The position numbers and the translations under genes were made by a program. A model generated the notes under the pieces. That model made no database searches. It saw only the letters and a list, made by a program, of their open reading frames with translations, and was not told where the DNA came from. From Litorivicinus lipolyticus (GTDB lineage Bacteria > Pseudomonadota > Gammaproteobacteria > Pseudomonadales > Litorivicinaceae): DNA of 64,000 nucleotides. Positions 55,912 through 63,114 of this stretch are shown piece by piece (the stretch's first letter is position 1; each line of letters starts with the position of its first letter). The DNA lies in contig NZ_CP045871.1 of assembly GCF_009650135.1 (NCBI RefSeq), positions 434,001 to 498,000 of the forward strand. The letters are read 5' to 3'.

Positions 55912-56391
55912 ATGAGTAATAAACCCAACAAAGGCGGCATGCCCGCCATCGCACGCAACAAGCGCGCGGCATTCGAATACCACATCGACGAGAAATTCGA
56001 GGCGGGGTTGGTCCTGCAAGGGTGGGAAGTGAAAAGCGCCCGCGCCGGCAAAGTCCAGCTGACCGACACCTATGTGGTGATGCGCGACGGCGAGGCGTTT
56101 TTGTTAAACGCCCACATTCAGCCGTTGAATACGGCCTCGACACACGTTATCGCGGATCCGGAACGCACCCGTAAGCTGTTGTTGCATCAAAAAGAGCTCG
56201 GCAAGATTCACAGCGCCCTGACCGGCAAAGGCCGAGCCTGCGTTGGCTTGGCGATGTATTGGAAAGGCAAGAACATCAAGGTCGAAATCGGCTTGGCGAC
56301 GGGTAAGAAAATGCACGACAAGCGCCAAACCGAGAAAGAACGCGATTGGACTCGTGAAAAAGGTCGCGTACTGCGCTCAAACACCAAGTAA
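55912..56391 (+). CDS. smpB: SsrA-binding protein SmpB
   Basis: 159 residues (E. coli 160). RNA-binding OB fold with [34 protein letters not shown], and the C-terminal [15 protein letters not shown] tail that occupies the empty A site in trans-translation. Its partner tmRNA is 1.8 kb downstream, separated by an AMIN protein, a degenerate recombinase and ppnP. Confidence 0.97.
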   Translation: MSNKPNKGGMPAIARNKRAAFEYHIDEKFEAGLVLQGWEVKSARAGKVQLTDTYVVMRDGEAFLLNAHIQPLNTASTHVIADPERTRKLLLHQKELGKIHSALTGKGRACVGLAMYWKGKNIKVEIGLATGKKMHDKRQTEKERDWTREKGRVLRSNTK

Positions 56392-56393
56392 TT

Positions 56394-56801
56394 TCAGTCG
56401 CAGCGCTGGCCTTGAAGGGTCGGCGCCTGCTCGTTTGGGGTAATCACCTCGCGGCCGATCCGGCCATAAAAATCGACCACCATGCGTGGGGGATTCGCCA
56501 GTTGAAAGCTTTGGACCCAAAAGTCGTTTGGGTAGCCGAGGCGAATGCCGTCATCGGTCCGGCGCATATCGATGTGACCGGGCAATGCCGCACACGGCAG
56601 CCGTTTCAGGGTGCCCGGGAAGGTAAGCCAGATCGAACGCTCATCAAATGTGGTGCGATGTGCCAGGTTTCGATCCAGGTCAAAGACCACGCGTACGCGA
56701 TCGTTATAGCTGTGGTGGCGAACGTCCAGCACCACCCACGGCGCGGCAAGCGCGGGTAGGGATAGCAGGGTTAACGCGCATACTAGGGTGTGTCTCAACA
56801 T
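56394..56801 (-). CDS. Periplasmic AMIN-domain protein
   Basis: 135 residues. Signal peptide MLRHTLVCALTLLSLPALAA, then a single AMIN-like domain (RVRVVFDLDRNLAHRTTF, NPPRMVVDFYG), which in amidases and pilus secretins targets peptidoglycan. There is no amidase or secretin domain, so it is a stand-alone AMIN protein. Start at 56801 chosen for the signal peptide; upstream in-frame codons to 56843 run into the inverted repeat. Confidence 0.8.
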   Translation of the reverse strand: MLRHTLVCALTLLSLPALAAPWVVLDVRHHSYNDRVRVVFDLDRNLAHRTTFDERSIWLTFPGTLKRLPCAALPGHIDMRRTDDGIRLGYPNDFWVQSFQLANPPRMVVDFYGRIGREVITPNEQAPTLQGQRCD

Positions 56802-56820
56802 CGCCGGGGCCGAACAGAGT

Positions 56821-56845
56821 TTGTGATACGCTAGGGGTATCACAA
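56821..56845. promoter_or_regulatory. Perfect 9-bp inverted repeat upstream of the recombinase-like gene
   Basis: TTGTGATAC, seven bases, GTATCACAA. It lies in the 54-bp gap between the divergent AMIN gene (start 56801) and the recombinase-like gene (start 56856). Symmetry and location suggest an operator for a dimeric regulator, or a hairpin acting on either leader. Confidence 0.6.
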
Positions 56846-56855
56846 GTGAGTGCGC

Positions 56856-57854
56856 ATGGCGAATTATCTGTTAAAGCGGGGCAACCTTTGGTGGGTCCAG
56901 CGAAAATTTCCAGTCGATGTCAAAGATCAATTAGGAACGTTTTTTCGCAAATCGCTGTCGACTGAGGATGCCGATGCGGCGCGTCTGGCTGTGCCTCAAC
57001 GGATGCGTGAATTCGATGCCTTGATTGGTCAGGTTCGGATGGCACGGGACGAGGGCGACTTGTTCGCCAATGCTGATGAGCAGCCCGCGCTGGATCAAAT
57101 GCTGGTGCGTTACCAAGGTCAGGTCCTAAGTGGTCTGTCGAATGCGGCCCAGCGCCGCCACCTACGCGTACTTGAAGCCTTTGGCGCCTTTGTCGGGCTG
57201 AATCTAACTGCGCAGCAATTGGCCAGTCGCGCCAAACCGGTGGTCGAGCAGTGGTTGCTGCCAAGTTTTGGTCATACCGACGCCGGGCGCCGGGCATTGA
57301 ACGTGCTGATCGCATTTTACGACTGGGTGGTGGAGTGCGGTTACGCACAGCCGCCGAATGCGTTTAGCGGTTATCGAATTCGACCGATCAAAAGCGTGGT
57401 GGTGTCGCGTAAAGCCTGGACGGATAATGAATGCGAGCTGGTGTTGACCAGTTTGCTGGCCGAGGCCGAGCGTCCGGCCAACGTTTTGGCGCGGGACAAT
57501 GCGTGGCGCTTGGCGTGGGTGGTCTTGCTGGGGCTGTCGTCCGGAGATACCTTGCACTTCGTGTGTGAAGCGCAACGCCAAACGCATTTTAAGGCTTTGT
57601 CGGCGGATTGGCATAAAACCCGTGCCTGCTGGCCCGAGATCGATCCTTATTGGGTGCCCGGCTTGTCGCCCGGCGGGCCGGACGGGCGCCGGTCATGGCA
57701 ATTACAAAAAGCCTTGGGCCGGCGCCTGACGTCGTTACCGGGCAGCTTGACCTACACCGGTTTGCGCCATGCGGCGGCCAATCAGGTTCGCCCTGATTTC
57801 GACGCGTGGCTTGCGCGACTGCAAGCCATCGACTTGTCGCCCGCTCAGGCGTAG
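56856..57854 (+). CDS. Degenerate tyrosine-recombinase-like protein
   Basis: 332 residues (ATG 56856; a GTG at 56850 is an alternative). The N-terminus YLLKRGNLWWVQRKFPVDVK is the arm-type/DUF6538 motif of phage-like integrases, followed by a helical core-binding region (residues about 85-170). In the catalytic half, the first-Arg box has become LLGLSSGD, the H-x-x-R box is TGLRH (first His lost), and no LGH...Y tail exists; the protein ends QAIDLSPAQA. Nucleolytic activity is therefore unlikely. Position between smpB and ssrA, a favoured island insertion site, suggests a domesticated or decayed integrase. Confidence 0.72.
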   Translation: MANYLLKRGNLWWVQRKFPVDVKDQLGTFFRKSLSTEDADAARLAVPQRMREFDALIGQVRMARDEGDLFANADEQPALDQMLVRYQGQVLSGLSNAAQRRHLRVLEAFGAFVGLNLTAQQLASRAKPVVEQWLLPSFGHTDAGRRALNVLIAFYDWVVECGYAQPPNAFSGYRIRPIKSVVVSRKAWTDNECELVLTSLLAEAERPANVLARDNAWRLAWVVLLGLSSGDTLHFVCEAQRQTHFKALSADWHKTRACWPEIDPYWVPGLSPGGPDGRRSWQLQKALGRRLTSLPGSLTYTGLRHAAANQVRPDFDAWLARLQAIDLSPAQA

Positions 57855-58123
57855 TGACACAGGTACGCGGTCGGCGTTTCGACCTGGACTTCAAATTCTT
57901 GGTGAGTCGGCACTTCGAACTGGCTGCCTGCGCTGAATACGACAAACTCGGCGTCGGAATCGCGCTTAATGGTCAGTGAACCCGTAATCACGGTCATGGT
58001 TTCGTGCTGCGAGGTGGCAAAGGTATAGGTGCCGGGTTGCATTACGCCAACGGACTGGGTGCCGTCGTTGTTTTCAAATCCGACAGAGACGACGTGATCT
58101 TCAAAGTAGCGGTTAACTTGCAT
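57845..58123 (-). CDS. ppnP: Pyrimidine/purine nucleoside phosphorylase PpnP
   Basis: 92 residues (E. coli PpnP/YaiE 94). A small cupin: VNRYFEDHVVSVGFENNDGTQSVGVM, then PGTYTFATSQHETMTVITG, then FEVPTHQEFEVQVETPTAYLCHY. Phosphorolysis of diverse nucleosides. Its 3' end overlaps the recombinase-like gene by 10 bp, tail to tail. Confidence 0.94.
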   Translation of the reverse strand: MQVNRYFEDHVVSVGFENNDGTQSVGVMQPGTYTFATSQHETMTVITGSLTIKRDSDAEFVVFSAGSQFEVPTHQEFEVQVETPTAYLCHYA

Positions 58124-58202
58124 GTGGGTTCCTTAGGTTGGTTGCAAACGGAAATCTAACCCAAGGGTGCATGGCTGTCGCGATAATTTGTCGGATGAGG
58201 TC

Positions 58203-58230
58203 TTGTGTTTGCCTGCAATCGGCCTAACAT
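58203..58230 (+). promoter_or_regulatory. Putative ssrA promoter
   Basis: TTGTGT (58203-58208), a 16-bp spacer and TAACAT (58225-58230), about 10 bp before the mature 5' end of tmRNA at 58240. Confidence 0.55.
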
Positions 58231-58239
58231 TGCCGGTAT

Positions 58240-58600
58240 GGGGACGCACTGGTTTCGACGTCAGTGACAAAACCTATTGTGCATGCCGAGCGGTTCCAAC
58301 AGCGTTCGTAAATCCAACTGATGGGCTTTGTTAGCATAACTGCCAACGACGAAAACTACGCTCTAGCCGCTTAAAGGTTAGACTGCAAAGCTTGCTCGGC
58401 TCTGGGTGGGTGGCGCAGTAATTTACAGAGCCTGGCGTGGAGTACCTGGTCCGGGGACAAAGCGTAAGACTGAAATGGACTCGCCCCATGCTTCCTGGCC
58501 TTCGGACAGCGGACGGGTTAACTAGAAAGAATGGCCTAAGCATGTAGATCAGTAGGCAGAGTGCTAGCGGACGCGGGTTCAATTCCCGCCGTCTCCACCA
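58240..58600 (+). ncRNA. ssrA: Transfer-messenger RNA (tmRNA)
   Basis: 361 nt with encoded CCA. The 5' GGGGACG pairs with 3' CGTCTCC, and the T-arm is CGCGGGTTCAATTCCCGCC-like. The resume frame at 58342-58374 reads ANDENYALAA then TAA, the canonical proteolysis tag. It rescues stalled ribosomes with SmpB. Open frames drawn through it on either strand are artefacts. Confidence 0.98.
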
Positions 58601-58602
58601 AT

Positions 58603-58647
58603 ACCAACGAAAAAGGGTCGCCCATCGGGCGGCCCTTTTTCGTTGGT
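58603..58647 (+). terminator. Extended terminator of tmRNA
   Basis: A 45-nt inverted repeat: ACCAACGAAAAAGGG, one mismatch, CGCCC-ATC-GGGCG, mismatch, CCCTTTTTCGTTGGT. The A/T-rich outer arms make it strong in both directions. It is the first element of the post-ssrA repeat. Confidence 0.93.
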
Positions 58648-58877
58648 GTGGCGCCGTATTGGGAATTGATACCCGCGTAGCGGGTTGGCCCAACGGGCCC
58701 ACCGGGGCCATGGCCCCGGTGCTAGGTAATCGCGTGGGCGATGTTGAGCGATGCGCCGAAATATCAGCGCCCATTGGGCGGCCCTTTTTCGTTGGTGTGG
58801 CGCCGTATTGGGAATTGATACCGACCCGCATGACGCGGGTCCACCGGGGCGGCCATGGATGGCCGTAGCCCCGGTGG
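58619..58877 (+). repeat. Two-unit tandem terminator repeat after ssrA
   Basis: Unit starts at 58619 and 58768, offset 149 bp. Shared core: terminator, GTTGGTGTGGCGCCGTATTG, GGAATTGATAC, then hairpins ACCCGC/GCGGGT (58671-58685) or GACCCGC/GCGGGTC (58823-58841). Next come GGCCC/GGGCC (unit 1 only) and a long GC hairpin: CACCGGGGCC/GGCCCCGGTG (58700-58721), or in unit 2 CCACCGGGGC/GCCCCGGTGG enclosing GGCCAT-GG-ATGGCC (58841-58877). The order matches the array after tRNA-Leu(GAG). No gene is supported between the tmRNA end and 58884. Confidence 0.9.
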
Positions 58878-58883
58878 TCGCAA

Positions 58884-59399
58884 TCACCCCCGAAATTCAT
58901 CCGCCGACTGCCACTGCAGCTCGAAAAACGTGCCGAGCAATTCAGGGTCCTCGTTGATCCAGTGCGAACCGTCGGCGTTGGCCCACACGGTGTGGCGGGT
59001 ACGAATGCGATCCATCAGTCGAATCAATTCGGCGCCGGTGCTGTCGCTGTGGGTCGGCGCGTGCAAGGGTGGGCTGGGATTACCGTTGGCCGCGTCGCAC
59101 AGGCACATGACCTGAACGCGGCCGGGGCGGCCGAGGTCGCGGCGAAAGCTGTCGTGGGTCGCCAAAAAGCCCGGTGCCGGGGTCGCCACCGTGTTCAGAA
59201 ACGGTTTCAGTGGGACCGCGCGGCCGTGCTTGTACAGCGCCATGACCGACAGTGTGATGACCTGCTCGTCGGCATCCAGCACCTCGCCAATGATGAAATG
59301 GTCGTCGGTATTCTTGCGCACGAACACGCGCACGATGGCGCCACGTGCCAGTTTCGGCTTGCCGTTCTTGAGCGTTAACCGGGGGGTCGGGAGATACAC
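58884..59399 (-). CDS. Hypothetical protein
   Basis: 171 residues from a GTG with GGAGG seven bases upstream, which strongly supports this start. Family not recognised. The N-terminal half is beta-rich (LARGAIVRVFVRKNTDDHFIIGEV, QVITLSVMALYKHGRAVPLKP) and could be a small barrel. The C-terminal half has RLMDRIRTRHTVWANADGSHWI and ends with EFRG. No signal peptide. Its stop is 6 bp from the last ssrA repeat. Confidence 0.65.
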   Translation of the reverse strand: MYLPTPRLTLKNGKPKLARGAIVRVFVRKNTDDHFIIGEVLDADEQVITLSVMALYKHGRAVPLKPFLNTVATPAPGFLATHDSFRRDLGRPGRVQVMCLCDAANGNPSPPLHAPTHSDSTGAELIRLMDRIRTRHTVWANADGSHWINEDPELLGTFFELQWQSADEFRG

Positions 59400-59560
59400 G
59401 TAGACGCCTCCTTTTTTACAACGCTAACACCCATCGTGGCCGTCCGCATTTGGCACTGCAACACGGGCGTGCCAATTGCGCTCGAATGCCGTGCCAGGTC
59501 GCGACTTGTGTGTGATCGGGTATGCGATAAGACTGTGGGACTTAGCAAAAGGAGCCGCAG

Positions 59561-60253
59561 ATGCTGTCAGATTTCCCCATTACAAAACGTTGGCCGGCGG
59601 CCGATCCATCGGTTATCCAGCTGTACTCGTTGGCCACGCCCAACGGTATCAAGGTCGCGGCCATGTTAGAGGAGACCGGGCTTGGGTATGAGGCACACAA
59701 AGTCAGTTTCGCTGACGCCGACCAGATGACCCCCGAATTCTTATCACTGAATCCGAACAATAAAATCCCGGCGATCATTGACCCCCACGGCCCGGATGGC
59801 AAGGCCATTGGGCTGTGGGAAAGCGGCGCAATCCTGATTTATCTGGCGGAAAAAACGGGGACGCTATTGCCGTCGGATCCGGTCAAACGTGCCCACAGCT
59901 TGCAGTGGTTGATGTGGCAAATGGGTGGGGCCGGTCCAATGTTCGGCCAGTTTGGATTCTTCTTCAAAATGGGCGGGGCTGCGTTTGAGGACAAGCGGCC
60001 GCTGGCGCGTTACACCGACGAAGCGATTCGTTTGCTCGGTGTGATGGATGCGCAGCTGGCGGCTAACGAATTCATCGCCGGAGACGCCTATAGCATTGCT
60101 GATATTGCGCTGTGGCCGTGGATCAACGTGCTAACGGGTTTTTACGGGGCTGGCGAGCATTTGCAGGTCGCTCGCTACCCGCACATTCAGCGCTGGTTAC
60201 ATGCGGCGCTGGCGCGGCCAGCCAGTCAAGCGGCGCTGACGGTGCCGTCTTAG
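59561..60253 (+). CDS. Glutathione S-transferase family protein (YghU/YfcG-like)
   Basis: 230 residues. An N-terminal thioredoxin fold with IQLYSLATPNGIKVAAMLEET (T-x-N in the nu-class position), NPNNKIPAIIDPHGPDG and LWESGAILIYLAEKTG, then an all-helical C-terminal domain with GDAYSIADIALWPWI. Nu-class members reduce disulfides with two bound glutathiones. AAAGGAG site upstream. Its stop overlaps the convergent receiver gene by four bases (TTAG). Confidence 0.92.
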   Translation: MLSDFPITKRWPAADPSVIQLYSLATPNGIKVAAMLEETGLGYEAHKVSFADADQMTPEFLSLNPNNKIPAIIDPHGPDGKAIGLWESGAILIYLAEKTGTLLPSDPVKRAHSLQWLMWQMGGAGPMFGQFGFFFKMGGAAFEDKRPLARYTDEAIRLLGVMDAQLAANEFIAGDAYSIADIALWPWINVLTGFYGAGEHLQVARYPHIQRWLHAALARPASQAALTVPS

Positions 60254-60657
60254 CGCGCTTTTTCCGTTTGGCGTATCTCGAATGAGTGGCCAGATCCAGC
60301 CAGCGCCGCGCGGATGTGCTCTGGACGAAGTGGCTTTTCGATCACCTCGGCGCCCTGTTTGCGGACATGGCGGACCAGCTTCGATTCAGCGTTGCCGCTG
60401 ACAAACAAAAAACAGTGGTTGCCTTCGCTGCCAAAGGATGACAGTAGGCTGACAATTTTAGGGCCGGACAGCTCGGGCAAATAGATGTCCAAAATAATCA
60501 GGTCGTAGCGGTAGTCCTGACAGGCGTCCATTGCGGCATAGGGGTTATCAACGGAGGTGACCTGAACACCCTCGAGCTGGGCCAGCGCGCGCTGGCCTGC
60601 GGCCAAGTCGTCAGGGTTGTCGTCAACCAGCAATATCGCCTTTGGGATTATGTGCAT
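60250..60657 (-). CDS. Single-domain response regulator
   Basis: 135 residues, essentially one receiver domain: acidic pair in LLVDDNPDD, phospho-Asp in DLIILDIYLPELSG, Ser in FVSGNAES, Lys in VIEKPLRP. No output domain, so it is CheY- or Spo0F-like. No kinase is adjacent; the orphan kinase fusion 50 kb away is one candidate partner. Confidence 0.9.
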   Translation of the reverse strand: MHIIPKAILLVDDNPDDLAAGQRALAQLEGVQVTSVDNPYAAMDACQDYRYDLIILDIYLPELSGPKIVSLLSSFGSEGNHCFLFVSGNAESKLVRHVRKQGAEVIEKPLRPEHIRAALAGSGHSFEIRQTEKAR

Positions 60658-60675
60658 GGTGGTTCACCTTTTCGA

Positions 60676-60708
60676 GAGCGGGTGGTGAGCGGGTGGTGAG
60701 CGGGTGGC
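60676..60708. repeat. Three-copy 11-bp tandem repeat upstream of the receiver gene
   Basis: GAGCGGGTGGT at 60676-60686 and 60687-60697 and a partial third copy ending GGC. It lies 18 bp before the receiver gene start on its 5' side and could alter expression by slippage. The rest of 60709-60856 shows no feature I can support. Confidence 0.8.
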
Positions 60709-60856
60709 ACTATCGCAGGTCGCGCAGGGTCAGGTGTGTCGTGGTTCGCAATCTTCATCGGCAGTTTGTCGTCGATTAGACCCGACGTGTCGCTAAAGGC
60801 GCTGGAGTCGGCGCATAGAAGTTGCGACCATGTGGCGAAATTTTAAGGACAACATC

Positions 60857-61852
60857 ATGGCTATCCTGACCCTCAATGAAATAGAAACCCTGTGCTTTGA
60901 CGCCCTGGTCCGCTGCGGTGCCAGCGACCTGCAAGCGGGCGCCGCGGCGTTGGAATTGCGCGACGCCGAAGCGGAAGGCATTCGCAACGTGGGCTTGGGT
61001 TATATCCACCTGTATTTGAAGCACCTGCGTTGCGCCAAGGTCGATGGTCAGGCAGTGCCGAGCATTGTCAAAACGTCAGAGTCGGCAACGGTAGTCGATG
61101 CGGCGCATGGTTTTTGCCACACCGCGTATTTGGCCGGTGAGTCGCGCCTGATCGAAACCGCCAAGCGTCAGGGCATCGCGACCATGGTCATTCACCGCTC
61201 GTATTCGGCCGGCGTGCTGGGCTGGTTTACGCGCCGTCTGGGCCAGCAAGGGTTGGTCAGCTTGATGTTTGCCAACTCCTCCAAGGCGGTCGCAGCCCAC
61301 GGCGGGCGGGTGCCTTTTTTTGGTACCAATCCGATGGCCTTTGGTTCCCCGCGCGGTGGCGACGAGCCCTTGGTATTTGACATGGCCACGGCCTCAACGG
61401 CCCGCGTCAACTTGGTCAAGGCGGCCCGCGACGGTGTCGCCATCGAGCCGGGGCATGCGATTGATCCCGACGGCAATCCCACCACCGATCCGGCGCTCGG
61501 TTTAAAAGGTGCGCAATTGCCGATGGGCGGGGCCAAAGGCTTTGGCCTTGGATTGATGGTCGATATGTTGGGCGGGCTACTCAGTGGCGGCAACTGTTCG
61601 TACGAGGCCAGTATGTTTGCCACCGAAGAGGGCGGTCCGCCCAACGTTGGCCAAACGATCATAGCCTTTGACCCTGACTTTTTTGCCCCGGGTTACGTGG
61701 CGCACTTAGAGCAGATGCTCGGCGATTTAACGGACGGTAACGAGGTCCGAGTGCCTGGCGAGCGTCGCGCTGGCTTGCGTGAGCACCACGAATCCAACGG
61801 TGTCGAGGTGCCGCAATCATTGCTGGACCAAATCGCCGCGTTGTCTCAGTAA
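60857..61852 (+). CDS. Malate/L-lactate/ureidoglycolate dehydrogenase family (Ldh2) oxidoreductase
   Basis: 331 residues. An NAD(P)H-dependent 2-hydroxyacid dehydrogenase of the Ldh2 fold: EAEGIRNVGLGYIHLYLKHL near residue 40, AHGGRVPFFGTNPMAFGSPR in the middle and MGGAKGFGLGLMVDML for cofactor binding. Family members oxidise malate, sulfolactate, ureidoglycolate or reduce pyruvate-like oxoacids; substrate not resolved. The start at 60857 follows AAGGA; an in-frame ATG at 60830 is less likely. Confidence 0.88.
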   Translation: MAILTLNEIETLCFDALVRCGASDLQAGAAALELRDAEAEGIRNVGLGYIHLYLKHLRCAKVDGQAVPSIVKTSESATVVDAAHGFCHTAYLAGESRLIETAKRQGIATMVIHRSYSAGVLGWFTRRLGQQGLVSLMFANSSKAVAAHGGRVPFFGTNPMAFGSPRGGDEPLVFDMATASTARVNLVKAARDGVAIEPGHAIDPDGNPTTDPALGLKGAQLPMGGAKGFGLGLMVDMLGGLLSGGNCSYEASMFATEEGGPPNVGQTIIAFDPDFFAPGYVAHLEQMLGDLTDGNEVRVPGERRAGLREHHESNGVEVPQSLLDQIAALSQ

Positions 61853-61880
61853 TGGCATGCGCTGTTCGGTGTTTTTTTAG

Positions 61881-62498
61881 GTGATTGCGCCGTCGACCTT
61901 GGATCAAATCGCCAACGACTTGGCCGAGCAGGGGTTTAGCGTTTGCCCGCGCGCGCTGCCGGCCGAGCTAATGCGAGCCTTGGCCGAGGAGGCAGTGGGC
62001 GGCACGTTGTCACCGGCGCGAATTGGCCGCGGGGTGGATCAAGTCTCCGCGCCCGAGCAGCGCGGCGACCGCATTCGTTGGATTGATGAATGCTCCGGCG
62101 CCGGGCGCACATGGCTGGCCGGCTGTGATCAGCTGCGTGTACATTTAAACCGAACACTGATGGCAGGGCTGTTTTCGTTCGAGTCGCATTTCGCTCATTA
62201 CCCAGCGGGCGCTTTTTACCAGCGCCACGTCGATGCATTTCGCGGCCAAGCCAATCGCCGTGTCTCGCTGGTGGCCTATCTAAATGACGAGTGGAGTGAC
62301 GCGGACGGTGGTCAGTTAGTGCTGTACCCGACCGACCACCCGCAGGTTCGGGTGACCCCCGCGATGGGCACATTGGTGGTGTTTCTAAGTGAGGATCTGG
62401 CGCACGAGGTATTGCCGGCCAGTCGCGATCGCTATTCGATTGCCGGCTGGTTTCGGGTCAATCAGTCCAGCACCGGGCGGGTCGACCCACCCGTCTAA
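61881..62498 (+). CDS. Prolyl-4-hydroxylase-like 2OG-Fe(II) oxygenase
   Basis: 205 residues from GTG. EGL-9/PHD-like: YQRHVDAF provides the H-x-D iron ligands near residue 115, then RRVSLVAYLND, GGQLVLYP, the distal His in LAHEVLPA and the 2OG-binding Arg in RYSIAGWFR. Closely similar Pseudomonas PPHD hydroxylates a proline of EF-Tu, so EF-Tu is a reasonable target here. Stop overlaps the convergent cupin gene (CTAA). Confidence 0.87.
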   Translation: MIAPSTLDQIANDLAEQGFSVCPRALPAELMRALAEEAVGGTLSPARIGRGVDQVSAPEQRGDRIRWIDECSGAGRTWLAGCDQLRVHLNRTLMAGLFSFESHFAHYPAGAFYQRHVDAFRGQANRRVSLVAYLNDEWSDADGGQLVLYPTDHPQVRVTPAMGTLVVFLSEDLAHEVLPASRDRYSIAGWFRVNQSSTGRVDPPV

Positions 62499-63112
62499 AT
62501 TGGCCGTCTGAGGTGTCCGCGCTTGCGCAGTACGCGGGTTGGCTCAAGCGCCTGCCATTGACCGTCAAACCCGGCGGGTAACCGGATCCAGCTGCCGCTA
62601 GGGTAGTCGCCCGCTAGTACCCCTAGGCACCCGGATAGCACCATGACTTCGTCGCCGTCATGGCCGACTGGGCATGAGTCGGTCCAGGTTTCCAGGCTAA
62701 CGATTTCAGTTTGGTGTTGATGCAGTGGGCCGTCGCCGGCATCGTCGATGACGAATTGCGCGCTGTCGTCAGCGGCGAACTGATGCAACTTTACCCAAAT
62801 CAGGGCGCCTTGGGCGCCGACTTGGGGGGTGTGGCTTGTGCCGATCGGATTACGCAGGTAACTGCCGGCCGGATAGATGCCGTGTTCATCGCCAAATGCG
62901 CCGTCCAATACAAATATTTCTTCGCCGCCGCCGTGGGTGTGGGCGCTGAATGAGGCGCCGGGCTGGTATCGAACTAACGAGGTGGCACGGGCCACTTCAT
63001 CACCGACGCGATCCAGCATCATGCGCTCGACCCCGGGCATCGGCGACGCCAACCATTGATAGTCACGCGGGTGAACCCGCGCGGGCTGATCAAAGTCGGC
63101 GCGCAGTCTCAC
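62495..63112 (-). CDS. ChrR-like double-cupin protein
   Basis: 205 residues from GTG. First cupin at residues about 40-110: TSLVRYQPGASFSAHTHGGGEEIFVLDGAF, the metal-binding H-x-H...E pattern of ChrR cupins, then YPAGSYLRNPIGTSH. Second cupin-like half has GDEVMVLSGCLGVLAGDYPSGSWIRLP without the histidines. No zinc-finger anti-sigma domain of true ChrR is present, so it may be an enzyme or a stress sensor. Two bp from the helicase gene. Confidence 0.85.
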   Translation of the reverse strand: MRLRADFDQPARVHPRDYQWLASPMPGVERMMLDRVGDEVARATSLVRYQPGASFSAHTHGGGEEIFVLDGAFGDEHGIYPAGSYLRNPIGTSHTPQVGAQGALIWVKLHQFAADDSAQFVIDDAGDGPLHQHQTEIVSLETWTDSCPVGHDGDEVMVLSGCLGVLAGDYPSGSWIRLPAGFDGQWQALEPTRVLRKRGHLRRPI

Positions 63113-63114
63113 AC

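Noticed and set aside
58331..58900. Minus-strand open frames through tmRNA and its terminators
   Set aside because: They translate the reverse strand of ssrA and the repeat; such frames are known annotation artefacts.
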